The translations under genes and the position numbers were made by a program. The notes beneath the pieces were generated by a model. That model saw only the letters and a program-made list of their open reading frames with translations, was not told the DNA's origin and did not search any database. A stretch of DNA of 64,000 bases. It comes from a virus. This document shows, one piece after another, positions 8,808 to 18,343 of this stretch. The stretch lies in the IMG/VR virus record IMGVR_UViG_3300048838_001273, positions 1 to 64,000 of that record; one strand, written 5' to 3'. How positions within the stretch are numbered: the first letter of the stretch is position 1; each line of letters starts with the position of its first letter.

Positions 8808-9191
8808 TTATTTATATTCTACTTCAACTACTTTTCCAGATATTAATAATGGTCTCTTTAATTTTTGCCAATCAGTTAATTTGTTTGACATCATTGGCTT
8901 ACCACCATTTGCCCGATTTACTGCCAAGGTGATGTGTGGTTTAACATTTTTACTTTCAAATCCACTGACTCCAACAGCGATTACCTTATCGTCCATTGCA
9001 ATATCATCAACACTTAAACGCACTGGCATACCCAGAAATTTTTGAAATTCGGGGTCTAATTCACCCAAATTAATAGTCATGTGGTGTGCAATAATTTCAA
9101 ATTCAGATGGTATTATTGTTTTAAATCGATTTATTAGTCTCGTTCTGGATTGCTCATCCAGCACAACAGCACTATATGATACATTACTCAT
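8808..9191 (-). CDS. 2H phosphoesterase-like protein
   Basis: Two H-x-T motifs, 'HHMTINLG' and 'KPHITLAV', about 49 residues apart, define the 2H phosphoesterase superfamily (2',3'-cyclic phosphodiesterase and RNA-ligase-like proteins). I place the start at 9191 ('MSNVSYSAVVLD'), giving 127 residues. An in-frame ATG at 9227 would run into the split endonuclease gene and adds unrelated residues. The gene precedes the HAD phosphatase by 7 bases, suggesting joint processing of cyclic phosphate RNA ends. The split GIY-YIG gene just upstream may have inserted next to it. Confidence 0.78.
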   Translation of the reverse strand: MSNVSYSAVVLDEQSRTRLINRFKTIIPSEFEIIAHHMTINLGELDPEFQKFLGMPVRLSVDDIAMDDKVIAVGVSGFESKNVKPHITLAVNRANGGKPMMSNKLTDWQKLKRPLLISGKVVEVEYK

Positions 9192-9195
9192 TTGT

Positions 9196-9779
9196 TTATT
9201 TTTTATTCCATTTCCAAATATAACCACCTGCAGTCTTTCTCAAACCATTACACACTTCAGATATATGTAGAATGCCAGTTTTATTAGTTGCTTCGGTATA
9301 TGAAGAAAATTTATTTATTATTTCATTATTTTTATTCAGCATTATAACGGGTTTTGATAGCAATACACCAATTATTGGTTTTTTTTGACCTTTTAATGAT
9401 TTCGACATTACATCGGATTTCCACCTCCACGTCTCTTTATTTTTGATTCTTCACTCCATTTAGTGCCAAGTCTTGACTTTCCGACAGAGCAGATATTATA
9501 TCCAAAATCACGACAATTTGAATCGTATAATAATATGTATTTTCGCTCTAATTCCAATAATTTATTAATTTCAATATCATCATAAGATTCAATAATATTA
9601 AATGAAAAACCACTTTCTCCATACTTATTCCAAGCATTTTGTAATATTGGATTTTCATGTGTGTTTTTTTGCAATTGTTTCTTATGTGTTTTAAATCTAA
9701 TATCGAATGATTTTAAAGTACTACCAACATAAATTTTATTATTTATGTTATTTTTTATTATATATATTCCCACACACAT
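9196..9779 (-). pseudogene. GIY-YIG homing endonuclease, split by a frameshift
   Basis: Two frames together make one homing endonuclease. The first (9779-9408, 123 aa) has the GIY-YIG nuclease domain ('GIYIIKNNINNKIYVGST', then Arg in 'IRFKTHKKQL' and Glu in 'LLELERKYI') and the start of a NUMOD3 helix ('GTKWSEESKIKRR'). The second (9408-9196, 70 aa) continues with 'MSKSLKGQKKP' and a NUMOD1/IENR1-like DNA-binding end ('SSYTEATNKTGI', 'GGYIWKW'). They meet at an ATGTAATG, one reading frame apart. The NUMOD3 repeat is interrupted exactly there, so I read a frameshift, although coupled translation of two polypeptides is possible. Local A+T is higher than in its neighbours, as usual for inserted homing genes. 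Confidence 0.8.
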
Positions 9780-9798
9780 CGCTAATTAATTCATAATA

Positions 9799-10104
9799 TT
9801 ACTCATCTTCGTTTTTCCATATTAAAATACCTGACCCATTATCAACAGTTTTTTTTATCAAATCACCATCTTTATGATATTCTATACCACAAAATCTATG
9901 TGATTCGGCAATGTATTCAAAACTAATTTCATCATATCTGTCACTTAAATCAATTACATCCAAAATGTGTTTATGATTTAAATTTCTTAATGCAAAAGAT
10001 AGTAATTCATTTTCGGTATTAACTCTTTCCAAACCGGAATATTTTCCACCATCATGCCTCGGACAATTTGGAAAATATTCAATTGAAAATACAAAGCCAT
10101 TCAT
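9799..10104 (-). CDS. hypothetical acidic protein, 101 aa
   Basis: This small soluble protein is not recognised. It has a Cys, several His and an acidic end ('DNGSGILIWKNEDE'). It lies 14 bases after the giant polyvalent gene and just before the endonuclease insertion, so it may once have sat directly before the 2H phosphoesterase gene. No motif gives a role. Confidence 0.65.
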   Translation of the reverse strand: MNGFVFSIEYFPNCPRHDGGKYSGLERVNTENELLSFALRNLNHKHILDVIDLSDRYDEISFEYIAESHRFCGIEYHKDGDLIKKTVDNGSGILIWKNEDE

Positions 10105-10118
10105 TTTGCCTCCCGATT

Positions 10119-13100
10119 TTATTGCTTTAAATTAATTCTACCTTCATTTAATATATCTCTATCATTAATAATCCAATACATTTCCTGAATTAATCTTGTG
10201 TCGTGCGAGAAATCCTCGTAGTTATTCTGCAAGAATTCAAGAATTGATGCTTTACTGACATCCCGGTATGCTGGTTTACCATTTTGATTATTCCATTCAT
10301 CATATTTTTCAACAAAAAAATGAATATCTACTTCACGTCCATTAATATTCCAAGTATAGGGTTTTTGAAAATCCCCTCTATACCCCATATATTCTTTTAA
10401 ATAATTATAATAAACGTGACCGCCTTTTAAAAATTGTGGGGCATAATCAAACTTTGGTGAGTCAACAATCTCATCATTAATTTCCTTATTTATAATTCCC
10501 AGATATCCCGTTAACCAGTCTTTTCTGTCTGGACTTAATGGTGTTACTTCAATATGTTTATTCGTTTCTCTATCATACACCCACCAGTGTTCGACAAATG
10601 ATGTGCCATATTGTATCATATATCCACCAACCGGATAATATTTTTCGGGATATGTTTTTACCATATTATAAGCATTTCTTTCACATTGTCCAGCAACACC
10701 CATTGGATTATATGTTACAGAATCTCTATCAAGATATTCAAATCCCTTTGAAATTGCCTTATCAAATATTTCCTGCTTCTGTTGATTGAACTGTAATTCA
10801 GCACTTTCAGTCAATTTTGATTTACTTCCACCCGCCAAACTTAATAATTCTTCTTTATTATTCCTAATTTTACCAGCATAAATCTTCAACAGCATTGATT
10901 TTAATGTATCACCAATCTCTTTACCCTGTAGTCCCAATGCCATTAAATCATTGCCATTAACAGCTAACTCACCCAATGTTTTTGGATATTTACCTTCCAG
11001 TAATTCCTGTGCTGCGGTTTCGATTACAGTAGGTAATATTTTACTCTGCAACGATTGCTGCGAAGTCACATACATGTTGTGCGCAATAGACCTTGCCTCA
11101 ATCGCACTCACGCTTTCAGCACCATCAAATGCCATGTCAAGTGCCTTAATTTCCTTATAGGTATCAATGTCACCCTTTAAATTATTTTTATAATAGTCTG
11201 CAGGATTCGGTAATAACCTAATTAATAAGAAAATAAACTCACCCATTGTCTGAACATCATCAAAGGGACTTCTATCAATGGTTGATTGTTTAATGTCAAA
11301 CCCAAAAATCTGATTGAATAATCCAGTGTTTTTTAATAGTTGAGCACCTGTCAACATATTACCCTTTTTGACAATTTTATCAAATTCTGTCAAAATTCTT
11401 TCAGCAGGTATTTCTTTAATTCTACTTGCGTTCTCCTGAATCATTTTCATTGTAACAGGTTCAATAGTAAAACCAAAACGACTTGCGAATTGAACTGCAC
11501 GCAGCATACGCAACGGGTCATCACTAAACGCTTCCGGGTTGACTATACGAATAATTTTATCCTTTAAATCCTGTTGTCCACCATAAGGGTCAACAATATT
11601 ACCATTAACATCTTTTGCAATAGCATTAATGGTAAAATCTCTGCGTTCCAAATCTTTCTCAATTGGTAATGCATGGTCTGAACTTACTTCAAAACCCTTA
11701 TGACCACCATCTCCGGTAGGTTTTTCGGTTCTTGGAATTGCGATATCAATTTCTTCACTCGAACCCTTTGACTTGAATTTTAATATACCAAACGATTTAC
11801 CGACTGCATCAACACGACCGTATTGACTGAGAATTTGTTCCAGTTCATCCATTGAAATACCAGTGATAAGTACATCCAAATCCTTAGATTCTTTACCCAA
11901 GAATTCATCACGAACAGCACCACCAACGCTGAATATTTTACCCCCACGTTTTTCAACTTCAGGTTTAAATGGTAATTGTTCTAATGACATTATTTGTGCT
12001 TCGTTCATATTTTCTCTATTATTGTGAACTTGTTTCCATATACATCTGTGAAATTCGTCATATCCCAATTCCCCACCTAATTTAATAATTGGGTTTGATT
12101 TTATTTCCAAATTGATTTTCAACGGCAAATTTAATACTTTTGCAGCATAAAACCTATGGTGTCCGTCCTCAATATAGAAATTTTTTCCATCGAAAGACAC
12201 ATCTATCGGTTCTTCGAGACTCACCTTTTCAGCATATTGTCTGTCAGTCAATCCTTTATGCTTAATTTCATATTTAACATTTTCGAAATCATCTTTCCAT
12301 TTAATTGAAAGTTTATCCGGTGTTATAGATTTTAATGTGTCTTCATTAAATCCAAAAGCAGCCATATCCAACATGTCTGTTGGAATTCCACCGCTTCTTA
12401 AAAGTTTTTCATCTGAATCGAAACCAGCAACATAATTTTTTATTTCATCTGTTATTCGTATTTCATGACAAGCTGGTTTCTGATTTTCCGTTAAGTTTTT
12501 TTTCTTTTTAATTAAAATCTCTTTATTATCTACGGTATATTCATATCCATTTGGTATGTTTTTTATCACGTATTGTAGATACAATGAAAACCTTCTTTTA
12601 TCATCAACACTTTTAGTTTTAGTGGGTTCAATAACAACAATATCGGGATTTTTTTCAGCAAAAAACTGCCTGATTAATTTTATTATCGTACCCATTACTT
12701 TATACATTCTGCCTTTATTCACAACAGCAATATAAACCTGTGCTGGATTTTTATAATCCAAAATACCGAAATCTATTCTCCACATATTTTCTGTTTCATC
12801 TCTCACGAATTCCAGAAAATATTCATCATTGTCTTCAGTTGTAAATTTGTATATTTTAACCAATTCATCGTCTCTTTCAGTCGTGACCTGATAATCACCA
12901 ATGTTTCCTTCACCCACCTCATTTATTGATTCAGCGAAGTCTTCATAATCTTCAGGTGATTTTTCTGGTATAACAGGAACTTTACTTCCATACTTTCTAC
13001 GAACATATTCGTCAATTGTTGCTTCTCTATATCCTAACAATCCACCTATTTCTCTTGCTTCTTCAGGAGTTTTATCGCTTAGATACCCACCATGACTTTT

Positions 13101-16100
13101 AGCAATTGCGTATAGTCTTTCACCTTTTACTTTATCTCTGAAAACAACACACATCATTGAAGACCGGGATGCCATTCTTACAGGTAAAATTTGTAATCCG
13201 TGTTTTTGAATTTTACCTGCATTATCTTTATTAACCTCAATAAATGCAACATCTCTTTTACCGGACAATAGTGTTTTTAATGCGCCTTGGTCTGTATATG
13301 CTTCGCTTGCATCGATTTCTTCACTTAACATCGAATTACTCCATTGTTTAGTCAAAATTAGATAACCACCATCACCGTCTTCGCCAATAACTTCACCACT
13401 TATATCAAATTCTTCTATATCTGAAAAATCTGGTTCTTCTGAATATCTTTTAGCGTCTTCAAATGTTTTTGTTACCCAGACTATATCACGAGCATTATAC
13501 TTATCTAACTCCTTGAGCATTTCATCACTTATATGTTCGAAATCCCCAACATTTCCTAACTCATCACGCTCAAATCTCACCACATCACCAGCAGTAGTAC
13601 CACGACTATTGGTATAATTAGAATTAACACGATATCCTTTTCCAGAATATGTTTCTTCATTTAATTTCGTACTTTTTGGTAACCTATACATTAACTGCAT
13701 TGTCTGGAAATCCTTGTTCTTGCCTTTATTCATTACGAACCCCAAAGAACCATACCATGCCTTTAACTTAGCTACGCTTGCACCCCAAACATTATCAGGT
13801 GTTAATGTAATAATTAAATTATTATTATCGGCATATTCCAATATTATATTCATGGCAGCATTGGCGTAACCTTTGCCTCTGAAATTCTTGTCAATTATAA
13901 TCTTATCAATTGCAATATAGTGGTTATTCCCCTGTATGCCTCTATCTACAATACCTACACTACCAACAACCTGACCATCATTTGTTATCTGAAAAGAATC
14001 ATATCCAGAAAGTTTAGTCGGAATGTTAATTTTAACTTCCTCACTAATTGAACCAAATTTCAAATTATTAATATCGCCTTGATTACAAGCAACACTGGTA
14101 TTACCCAGACCACCTAATCTACACTTTTTTTTTACTTCTACAGATTGTGCTCCCGGCATATATGATTTCTTCCTGTCTTCATTATACATTGCAGAATTAG
14201 CACCAACATTATTTTCTATTGATGGTGATGTATCGTTTTGATTATATGCAGGAAATCCATCTTGACCCAAATCGCTGTCTGTTGAGAATTTAGAACTACC
14301 ATCTTCTGTTACTTCTATTTTCTCAAGGTTCTTTGGTTGTAAAAAACCATTTCCAAATCCCACATCAAAGAAACCCAAAGCACCGTTCTTTTTGTAACCT
14401 AAATTGCTGTGATTTAAGTAATCCATGCTTTGTATACCATATGATTTCGTTTCTTCTGCGATTCGAAGTAAACCACCAAAAAACTCAGCATCCTGTGAAT
14501 TCTTTTTAAAGTATGAATCTATTTTGTTTTTATCTACTTTTGGATTATCCCACTCACCGAGATAGTGTTCAATCACATCTGGAATACTAAGACCCAATAT
14601 TTTTTCAAATGCAAAATCTAATCTTTTATATAGTCTTTCAATGTTTGGGTCAGTATCTAACTTCTCCAAGATAATTGCATATGTTTTAGGTATTGTAGTG
14701 TTTGTCTTAGCTTCAATTTCATAGACTTTATATGGCTGCGCAATATATTTTAAAGGTATACCTATAAGCATTAAATTTTCTGCTGCCTCACTATTATCTT
14801 TAGTGATTTTTAGTACTTTATCGTTACCGATATCATAAGCAACACCAAAATTACCACCCTTCATTGGTGTGACGTTTATATTTAACTTAGCTGCAACTTG
14901 ATTGGCAATTCTGTCCGCAAGATTTCTATCATAGTCTTCAGAAATCTGACTCTCTTCTAATCTAATAATATTATCTCCAATGTTTGGTTCTTCTGCCTTA
15001 TAACCACCGATATCGAAATACGTCAATACTCCGTCTTTATATCCAAGATTTCCAATTGTTATATAATCAGTAGACCTTATATCATAATCAAGTAGTTCTT
15101 GTCTTATATTTAATATTCCAAGAAGATAATTAAATGCATATTTTCTATCTATTTCATCTACATTTGCTTTCGGGTTTTCCGTTAACACAAGTTTAGCTAT
15201 CTCCAACGCTTCATCATAATTAAATCTTGTGGCTTTTTTTATATAGATTAATATATCTTCATATGTCATGCCGTTTGGCATTATGTTGGTTATGTCATTC
15301 TGATATTTTCTTATTTTTTCAAGAGGCTTGTCTTTTATATTTTCTTGAATTATTGCATAATATGCAACATTTTTTTCGGTATCGACAACCTTATATATTG
15401 CAAATGTTTGTGCAAGATATTTAGGATTACCACGCATTAGTTTTAACGAAGAATCTGCTTCACTTATGTCTGAAGTTATTTTTATTATTCTTTCATTATC
15501 TAACTCAAACGCAAATCCATATCCACCACCACCCATGTATGTTGGTTTAGGTAATTTTAAATATTCTGCTGCACTATCCGCTAATTCTTGGGCATAGGCT
15601 CTATCGTCCAAACTAAATGGTTTAACGTTTGGGTCGGGTTTTTCTTGTTCAACAATACTATATTCATCTAAATCAATTGGGTCTCTATCATAAACTTTTT
15701 GTTGAATAAGGTATTCTTGTAATTTTAATAGATTTTTATAGAATTTTTTATTATCATCTACACGATTCAACACTTCCTTTAAGTTATTTACTGTATCGTG
15801 GAAATTATCTAAAAGATTCGGAATACCAGAAATCGGTTTTTGTGGATATTTATCCCTGTTTAAGACGAAATTTATAAATTCTTCATTAACCATTCCATCA
15901 CCGTCACCAACACCATAAGGTGTTAATGCCCACATTCCCTGACGAATAACTGTTGTATCTCCTATATCTGAAAGTATGTCATCATTACCATGTAAATTAT
16001 TGTAGATTTCATATACTCTATATTTTTCCTTACGTTGTGGATTATAATGTGTATCATATACCTCATCGTTTAATCCATAGTCAGTAAGAACAATAGTGGG

Positions 16101-16643
16101 TTGACCATTACGTAAAACTTCACCATATGAACTTGGTCTGCCGAAATCTCCGGGTGATTGATTATAGTTATGCATGAGATTTTGTAAATCTTGTGCAAAT
16201 TCATTCTCGTAAAAAAATTCAACGGTTTCAGGTTTTTGTCCAAATATTGCTCTCTTACCTTTATTCTGTTCATAATCATTTCTGAGATAATAGTACAAAT
16301 CGTTTAAACTCGGAATTCCGGTTAACTCTTTAATTCTTTTTTCAGTAACCTTTTTACCTTTTTCCGCAACAATCCAAGCACCATCATTATCAAATTCAAA
16401 TATTTTAGTTACAATATCGTGTGTATCTTGATATCTACCAACATCAGATTCTGCATCATTTTGTGCTGCACCCTTTGTGTTTTTAGCTATTTTAAACACC
16501 TTTTCGCCATCAATGTCATAGACAATTCTACCACTACCACTACCTATTCTCTGTAAATATTGGTCGGCAAATTTAATTTTACCAGCGAAAGATTTGATTT
16601 CTTCGAATTGGTCTAAGAAATTTAAAAACTCATCGTATGTCAT
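10119..16643 (-). CDS. polyvalent protein with CCA-adding enzyme domain, 2174 aa
   Basis: This is a giant multi-domain protein. In order I see: a kinase-like lobe with Gly loop and Lys (about residues 30-60, 'GSGSGRIVYDI'); two more such lobes near 370 ('GGGGYGFAFEL') and 593 ('GGNFGVAYDI'); a GNAT acetyltransferase at about 860-990 ('IIIDKNFRGKGYANAAMN'); an ART-like segment near 1045 ('DIVWVTKTFEDAKRY'); a ParB-like 'IEDGHHRFYAAKVL' near 1493; a class II CCA-adding/poly(A) polymerase-type nucleotidyltransferase at about 1552-1950 ('GGAVRDEFLGKESKDLDVLI', 'LERRDFTINAIA', 'DDPLRMLRAVQFASRFGF'); and a C-terminal domain with 'GQCERNAY' and 'EHWWVYD', perhaps a papain-like peptidase. Phage polyvalent proteins are usually packaged and injected. 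The CCA domain would mature the phage tRNAs, which lack CCA. Individual domain activities are inferred. Confidence 0.85.
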   Translation of the reverse strand: MTYDEFLNFLDQFEEIKSFAGKIKFADQYLQRIGSGSGRIVYDIDGEKVFKIAKNTKGAAQNDAESDVGRYQDTHDIVTKIFEFDNDGAWIVAEKGKKVTEKRIKELTGIPSLNDLYYYLRNDYEQNKGKRAIFGQKPETVEFFYENEFAQDLQNLMHNYNQSPGDFGRPSSYGEVLRNGQPTIVLTDYGLNDEVYDTHYNPQRKEKYRVYEIYNNLHGNDDILSDIGDTTVIRQGMWALTPYGVGDGDGMVNEEFINFVLNRDKYPQKPISGIPNLLDNFHDTVNNLKEVLNRVDDNKKFYKNLLKLQEYLIQQKVYDRDPIDLDEYSIVEQEKPDPNVKPFSLDDRAYAQELADSAAEYLKLPKPTYMGGGGYGFAFELDNERIIKITSDISEADSSLKLMRGNPKYLAQTFAIYKVVDTEKNVAYYAIIQENIKDKPLEKIRKYQNDITNIMPNGMTYEDILIYIKKATRFNYDEALEIAKLVLTENPKANVDEIDRKYAFNYLLGILNIRQELLDYDIRSTDYITIGNLGYKDGVLTYFDIGGYKAEEPNIGDNIIRLEESQISEDYDRNLADRIANQVAAKLNINVTPMKGGNFGVAYDIGNDKVLKITKDNSEAAENLMLIGIPLKYIAQPYKVYEIEAKTNTTIPKTYAIILEKLDTDPNIERLYKRLDFAFEKILGLSIPDVIEHYLGEWDNPKVDKNKIDSYFKKNSQDAEFFGGLLRIAEETKSYGIQSMDYLNHSNLGYKKNGALGFFDVGFGNGFLQPKNLEKIEVTEDGSSKFSTDSDLGQDGFPAYNQNDTSPSIENNVGANSAMYNEDRKKSYMPGAQSVEVKKKCRLGGLGNTSVACNQGDINNLKFGSISEEVKINIPTKLSGYDSFQITNDGQVVGSVGIVDRGIQGNNHYIAIDKIIIDKNFRGKGYANAAMNIILEYADNNNLIITLTPDNVWGASVAKLKAWYGSLGFVMNKGKNKDFQTMQLMYRLPKSTKLNEETYSGKGYRVNSNYTNSRGTTAGDVVRFERDELGNVGDFEHISDEMLKELDKYNARDIVWVTKTFEDAKRYSEEPDFSDIEEFDISGEVIGEDGDGGYLILTKQWSNSMLSEEIDASEAYTDQGALKTLLSGKRDVAFIEVNKDNAGKIQKHGLQILPVRMASRSSMMCVVFRDKVKGERLYAIAKSHGGYLSDKTPEEAREIGGLLGYREATIDEYVRRKYGSKVPVIPEKSPEDYEDFAESINEVGEGNIGDYQVTTERDDELVKIYKFTTEDNDEYFLEFVRDETENMWRIDFGILDYKNPAQVYIAVVNKGRMYKVMGTIIKLIRQFFAEKNPDIVVIEPTKTKSVDDKRRFSLYLQYVIKNIPNGYEYTVDNKEILIKKKKNLTENQKPACHEIRITDEIKNYVAGFDSDEKLLRSGGIPTDMLDMAAFGFNEDTLKSITPDKLSIKWKDDFENVKYEIKHKGLTDRQYAEKVSLEEPIDVSFDGKNFYIEDGHHRFYAAKVLNLPLKINLEIKSNPIIKLGGELGYDEFHRCIWKQVHNNRENMNEAQIMSLEQLPFKPEVEKRGGKIFSVGGAVRDEFLGKESKDLDVLITGISMDELEQILSQYGRVDAVGKSFGILKFKSKGSSEEIDIAIPRTEKPTGDGGHKGFEVSSDHALPIEKDLERRDFTINAIAKDVNGNIVDPYGGQQDLKDKIIRIVNPEAFSDDPLRMLRAVQFASRFGFTIEPVTMKMIQENASRIKEIPAERILTEFDKIVKKGNMLTGAQLLKNTGLFNQIFGFDIKQSTIDRSPFDDVQTMGEFIFLLIRLLPNPADYYKNNLKGDIDTYKEIKALDMAFDGAESVSAIEARSIAHNMYVTSQQSLQSKILPTVIETAAQELLEGKYPKTLGELAVNGNDLMALGLQGKEIGDTLKSMLLKIYAGKIRNNKEELLSLAGGSKSKLTESAELQFNQQKQEIFDKAISKGFEYLDRDSVTYNPMGVAGQCERNAYNMVKTYPEKYYPVGGYMIQYGTSFVEHWWVYDRETNKHIEVTPLSPDRKDWLTGYLGIINKEINDEIVDSPKFDYAPQFLKGGHVYYNYLKEYMGYRGDFQKPYTWNINGREVDIHFFVEKYDEWNNQNGKPAYRDVSKASILEFLQNNYEDFSHDTRLIQEMYWIINDRDILNEGRINLKQ

Positions 16644-16663
16644 GTGTTAAATTATAGTATATC

Positions 16664-16672
16664 CATAAATAC
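16664..16672 (-). promoter_or_regulatory. GTATTTATG variant before the polyvalent gene
   Basis: The coding strand reads TGTATTTATGGATATACTATAA, with one change from the consensus, 20 bases before the ATG. A terminator lies 24 bases upstream. Confidence 0.45.
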
Positions 16673-16695
16673 AAACTTAGTAATAAAAACATTAA

Positions 16696-16725
16696 GAAAA
16701 AAAGCGCAATTGTTATTGCGCTTTT
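16696..16725 (-). terminator. terminator overlapping a stop codon
   Basis: The stem AAAGCGCAAT / ATTGCGCTTT is followed by a T run on the minus strand. The upstream arm contains the last codons and the TAA of the 231-residue gene, so the ribosome ends inside the terminator stem. Confidence 0.85.
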
Positions 16726-17408
16726 GCTTTGTTTTTTTGCTGTATTTCTCGAATGGTTTCTATAACCACAGTTTTTATCATTTCTCGATTTTCTTTGAGC
16801 ACTTCCTTAATACGCTCAACAGCATACATTTCAATAATAGTGTCTTTAATTGCTTCTTCGAAGATAGGTCCTAAATTTTCACTTAAATAACCATTAACGA
16901 TTTTTTTAACATTCTCAACCAAAACGCCTTCATTGATTGTTGAAAGACCACCAGTAGCTGGAGGTGTGGTTAATAATTTTTGACCATTATAATCAACATA
17001 ATTACCTTGATTTGTTCTTGGCTGTGCACCAGTGAAACCTTCAATAGATTCTGCTAATGTTTGTTTTCTTTTTCTTTCGATATCAACAAATAATTGCTCG
17101 TCTCTTTCCGGTGACATATCAATGGGTTCGGTTCTATGTACTGGTTGTTGCACCGGGGCAACAGGCTTTACATCATGTCTTGCAACCTCACCTTTACGCA
17201 ATGCAGCTTTATTATCAACAGTCTTAACTAAATTGCTTGATGCAGTATCCCTACCAGTATTCAAAGATTCAATCAATCCATTTAAAAATGTATCTCGTGG
17301 TGCAAGATTACCACCAACTTTTTCACCGAATGGTGATTGTACCATATTTTTTTCTCTTTTACGAGATTCAATTTCACTTTTTATTTTACTTAAATCTGGT
17401 TTTGCCAT
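16713..17408 (-). CDS. hypothetical virion-region protein, 231 aa
   Basis: The first 130 residues are charged, low in hydrophobic residues and rich in Arg, Gln and Pro, likely disordered. The C-terminal 80 residues are a helical domain ('VLVENVKKIVNGYLSENLG') ending in a Lys/Gln-rich tail. No catalytic motif is seen. The layout suits a scaffold, capsid-associated or tail-completion protein, but that is only context. The stop codon lies within its terminator stem. Confidence 0.72.
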   Translation of the reverse strand: MAKPDLSKIKSEIESRKREKNMVQSPFGEKVGGNLAPRDTFLNGLIESLNTGRDTASSNLVKTVDNKAALRKGEVARHDVKPVAPVQQPVHRTEPIDMSPERDEQLFVDIERKRKQTLAESIEGFTGAQPRTNQGNYVDYNGQKLLTTPPATGGLSTINEGVLVENVKKIVNGYLSENLGPIFEEAIKDTIIEMYAVERIKEVLKENREMIKTVVIETIREIQQKNKAKAQ

Positions 17409-17431
17409 TTTTATAAAATTTTATTGTTTTT

Positions 17432-17440
17432 TATAAATAC
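17432..17440 (-). promoter_or_regulatory. GTATTTATA motif before the 231-residue gene
   Basis: The copy reads AAGTATTTATAAAAAA on the coding strand and lies 23 bases from the ATG at 17408. It overlaps the last gap before the WYL-like gene's stop. Confidence 0.5.
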
Positions 17441-17443
17441 TTC

Positions 17444-18343
17444 CTATTTAAAAAAAGGTTTCTTTTCTTCTGAGTTTTTTTCGTTTCTTTCTTGTTCAAG
17501 TTTTTCTCTTGTTTGCCTGATGAATCTATCTTCTTCAGGTTTACTGGATTTTGCAGGTGCAACCAATTTATCGTATAAACTACTCAAATTACCAACAATT
17601 GATTCGGGTGGTACTTTATGTTTGTTTGTTGCCGGAATTACTTCAAATTCATTTTTCTTATTGATTGCAACAAGATAATTGTTTGGTTTTTTCTTCCACA
17701 TGCCCTTAACAATATTATGCAATTTCTGAATATCTGCTGCAGTTTCTTTTCTATTTGCCTTATTTGCGTTATAAAACCTCTGCCACTTATCTGTTTGTGT
17801 GTCAAATGCCGAAACCTTCCGTGCAACAACATCTGGTTCACCAGCACCACCTGTTTTGGCTTTCAATGGTGGAGTGGTTCTTGAAACATATGCAATTATA
17901 CCACCACCCATTTGTTTGTCAGAACCTTCTTTATATTTCGCTGGAATTATTACATGACCTTCTTCATCCACAAATTTTCTTCCAGTAGGATATACGTTTG
18001 ATATTCTATCTACACGAAATAATCTCCATCCCGGTTTTTCTTTACCATCCAAATCATCTGTCCAGTACTCATGTTCGTTTCTTCCACCTCCCATTCGATA
18101 AGAAACACTTTTATAATTATCTTGCCATGCCCTTAATACCTTATTGCCTTCACTTGTTGTACCCAAAACATAAGGACGTATTGTTCTATTACCTGCTTGT
18201 ATACCATTATCACCAGTATAGTAGATATTTATATACTCGTGGTTCTGAATGGCATCAATAAGGTCATTATCTCCGACACCTTCTTTTAAAAGGTTACGAA
18301 AATTTTTGATATTATCGAACAATATTTTGGCTTCAGCTAACAT
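17444..18343 (-). CDS. WYL-like domain protein, 299 aa
   Basis: Residues 25-125 resemble a WYL domain: an N-terminal helix then 'EYINIYYTGDN', 'RTIRPYVLGTTSEGN', 'VLRAWQ' and 'GWRLFRVDRISNV'. WYL domains usually sense nucleic acid or nucleotide ligands in transcription regulators, but no helix-turn-helix is present here. A Lys-rich middle ('WKKKPNNYLVAINKKNEFEV') and a disordered charged end complete it. The start overlaps the stop of the 79-residue gene at 18343. The WYL call is from sequence pattern only. Confidence 0.62.
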   Translation of the reverse strand: MLAEAKILFDNIKNFRNLLKEGVGDNDLIDAIQNHEYINIYYTGDNGIQAGNRTIRPYVLGTTSEGNKVLRAWQDNYKSVSYRMGGGRNEHEYWTDDLDGKEKPGWRLFRVDRISNVYPTGRKFVDEEGHVIIPAKYKEGSDKQMGGGIIAYVSRTTPPLKAKTGGAGEPDVVARKVSAFDTQTDKWQRFYNANKANRKETAADIQKLHNIVKGMWKKKPNNYLVAINKKNEFEVIPATNKHKVPPESIVGNLSSLYDKLVAPAKSSKPEEDRFIRQTREKLEQERNEKNSEEKKPFFK

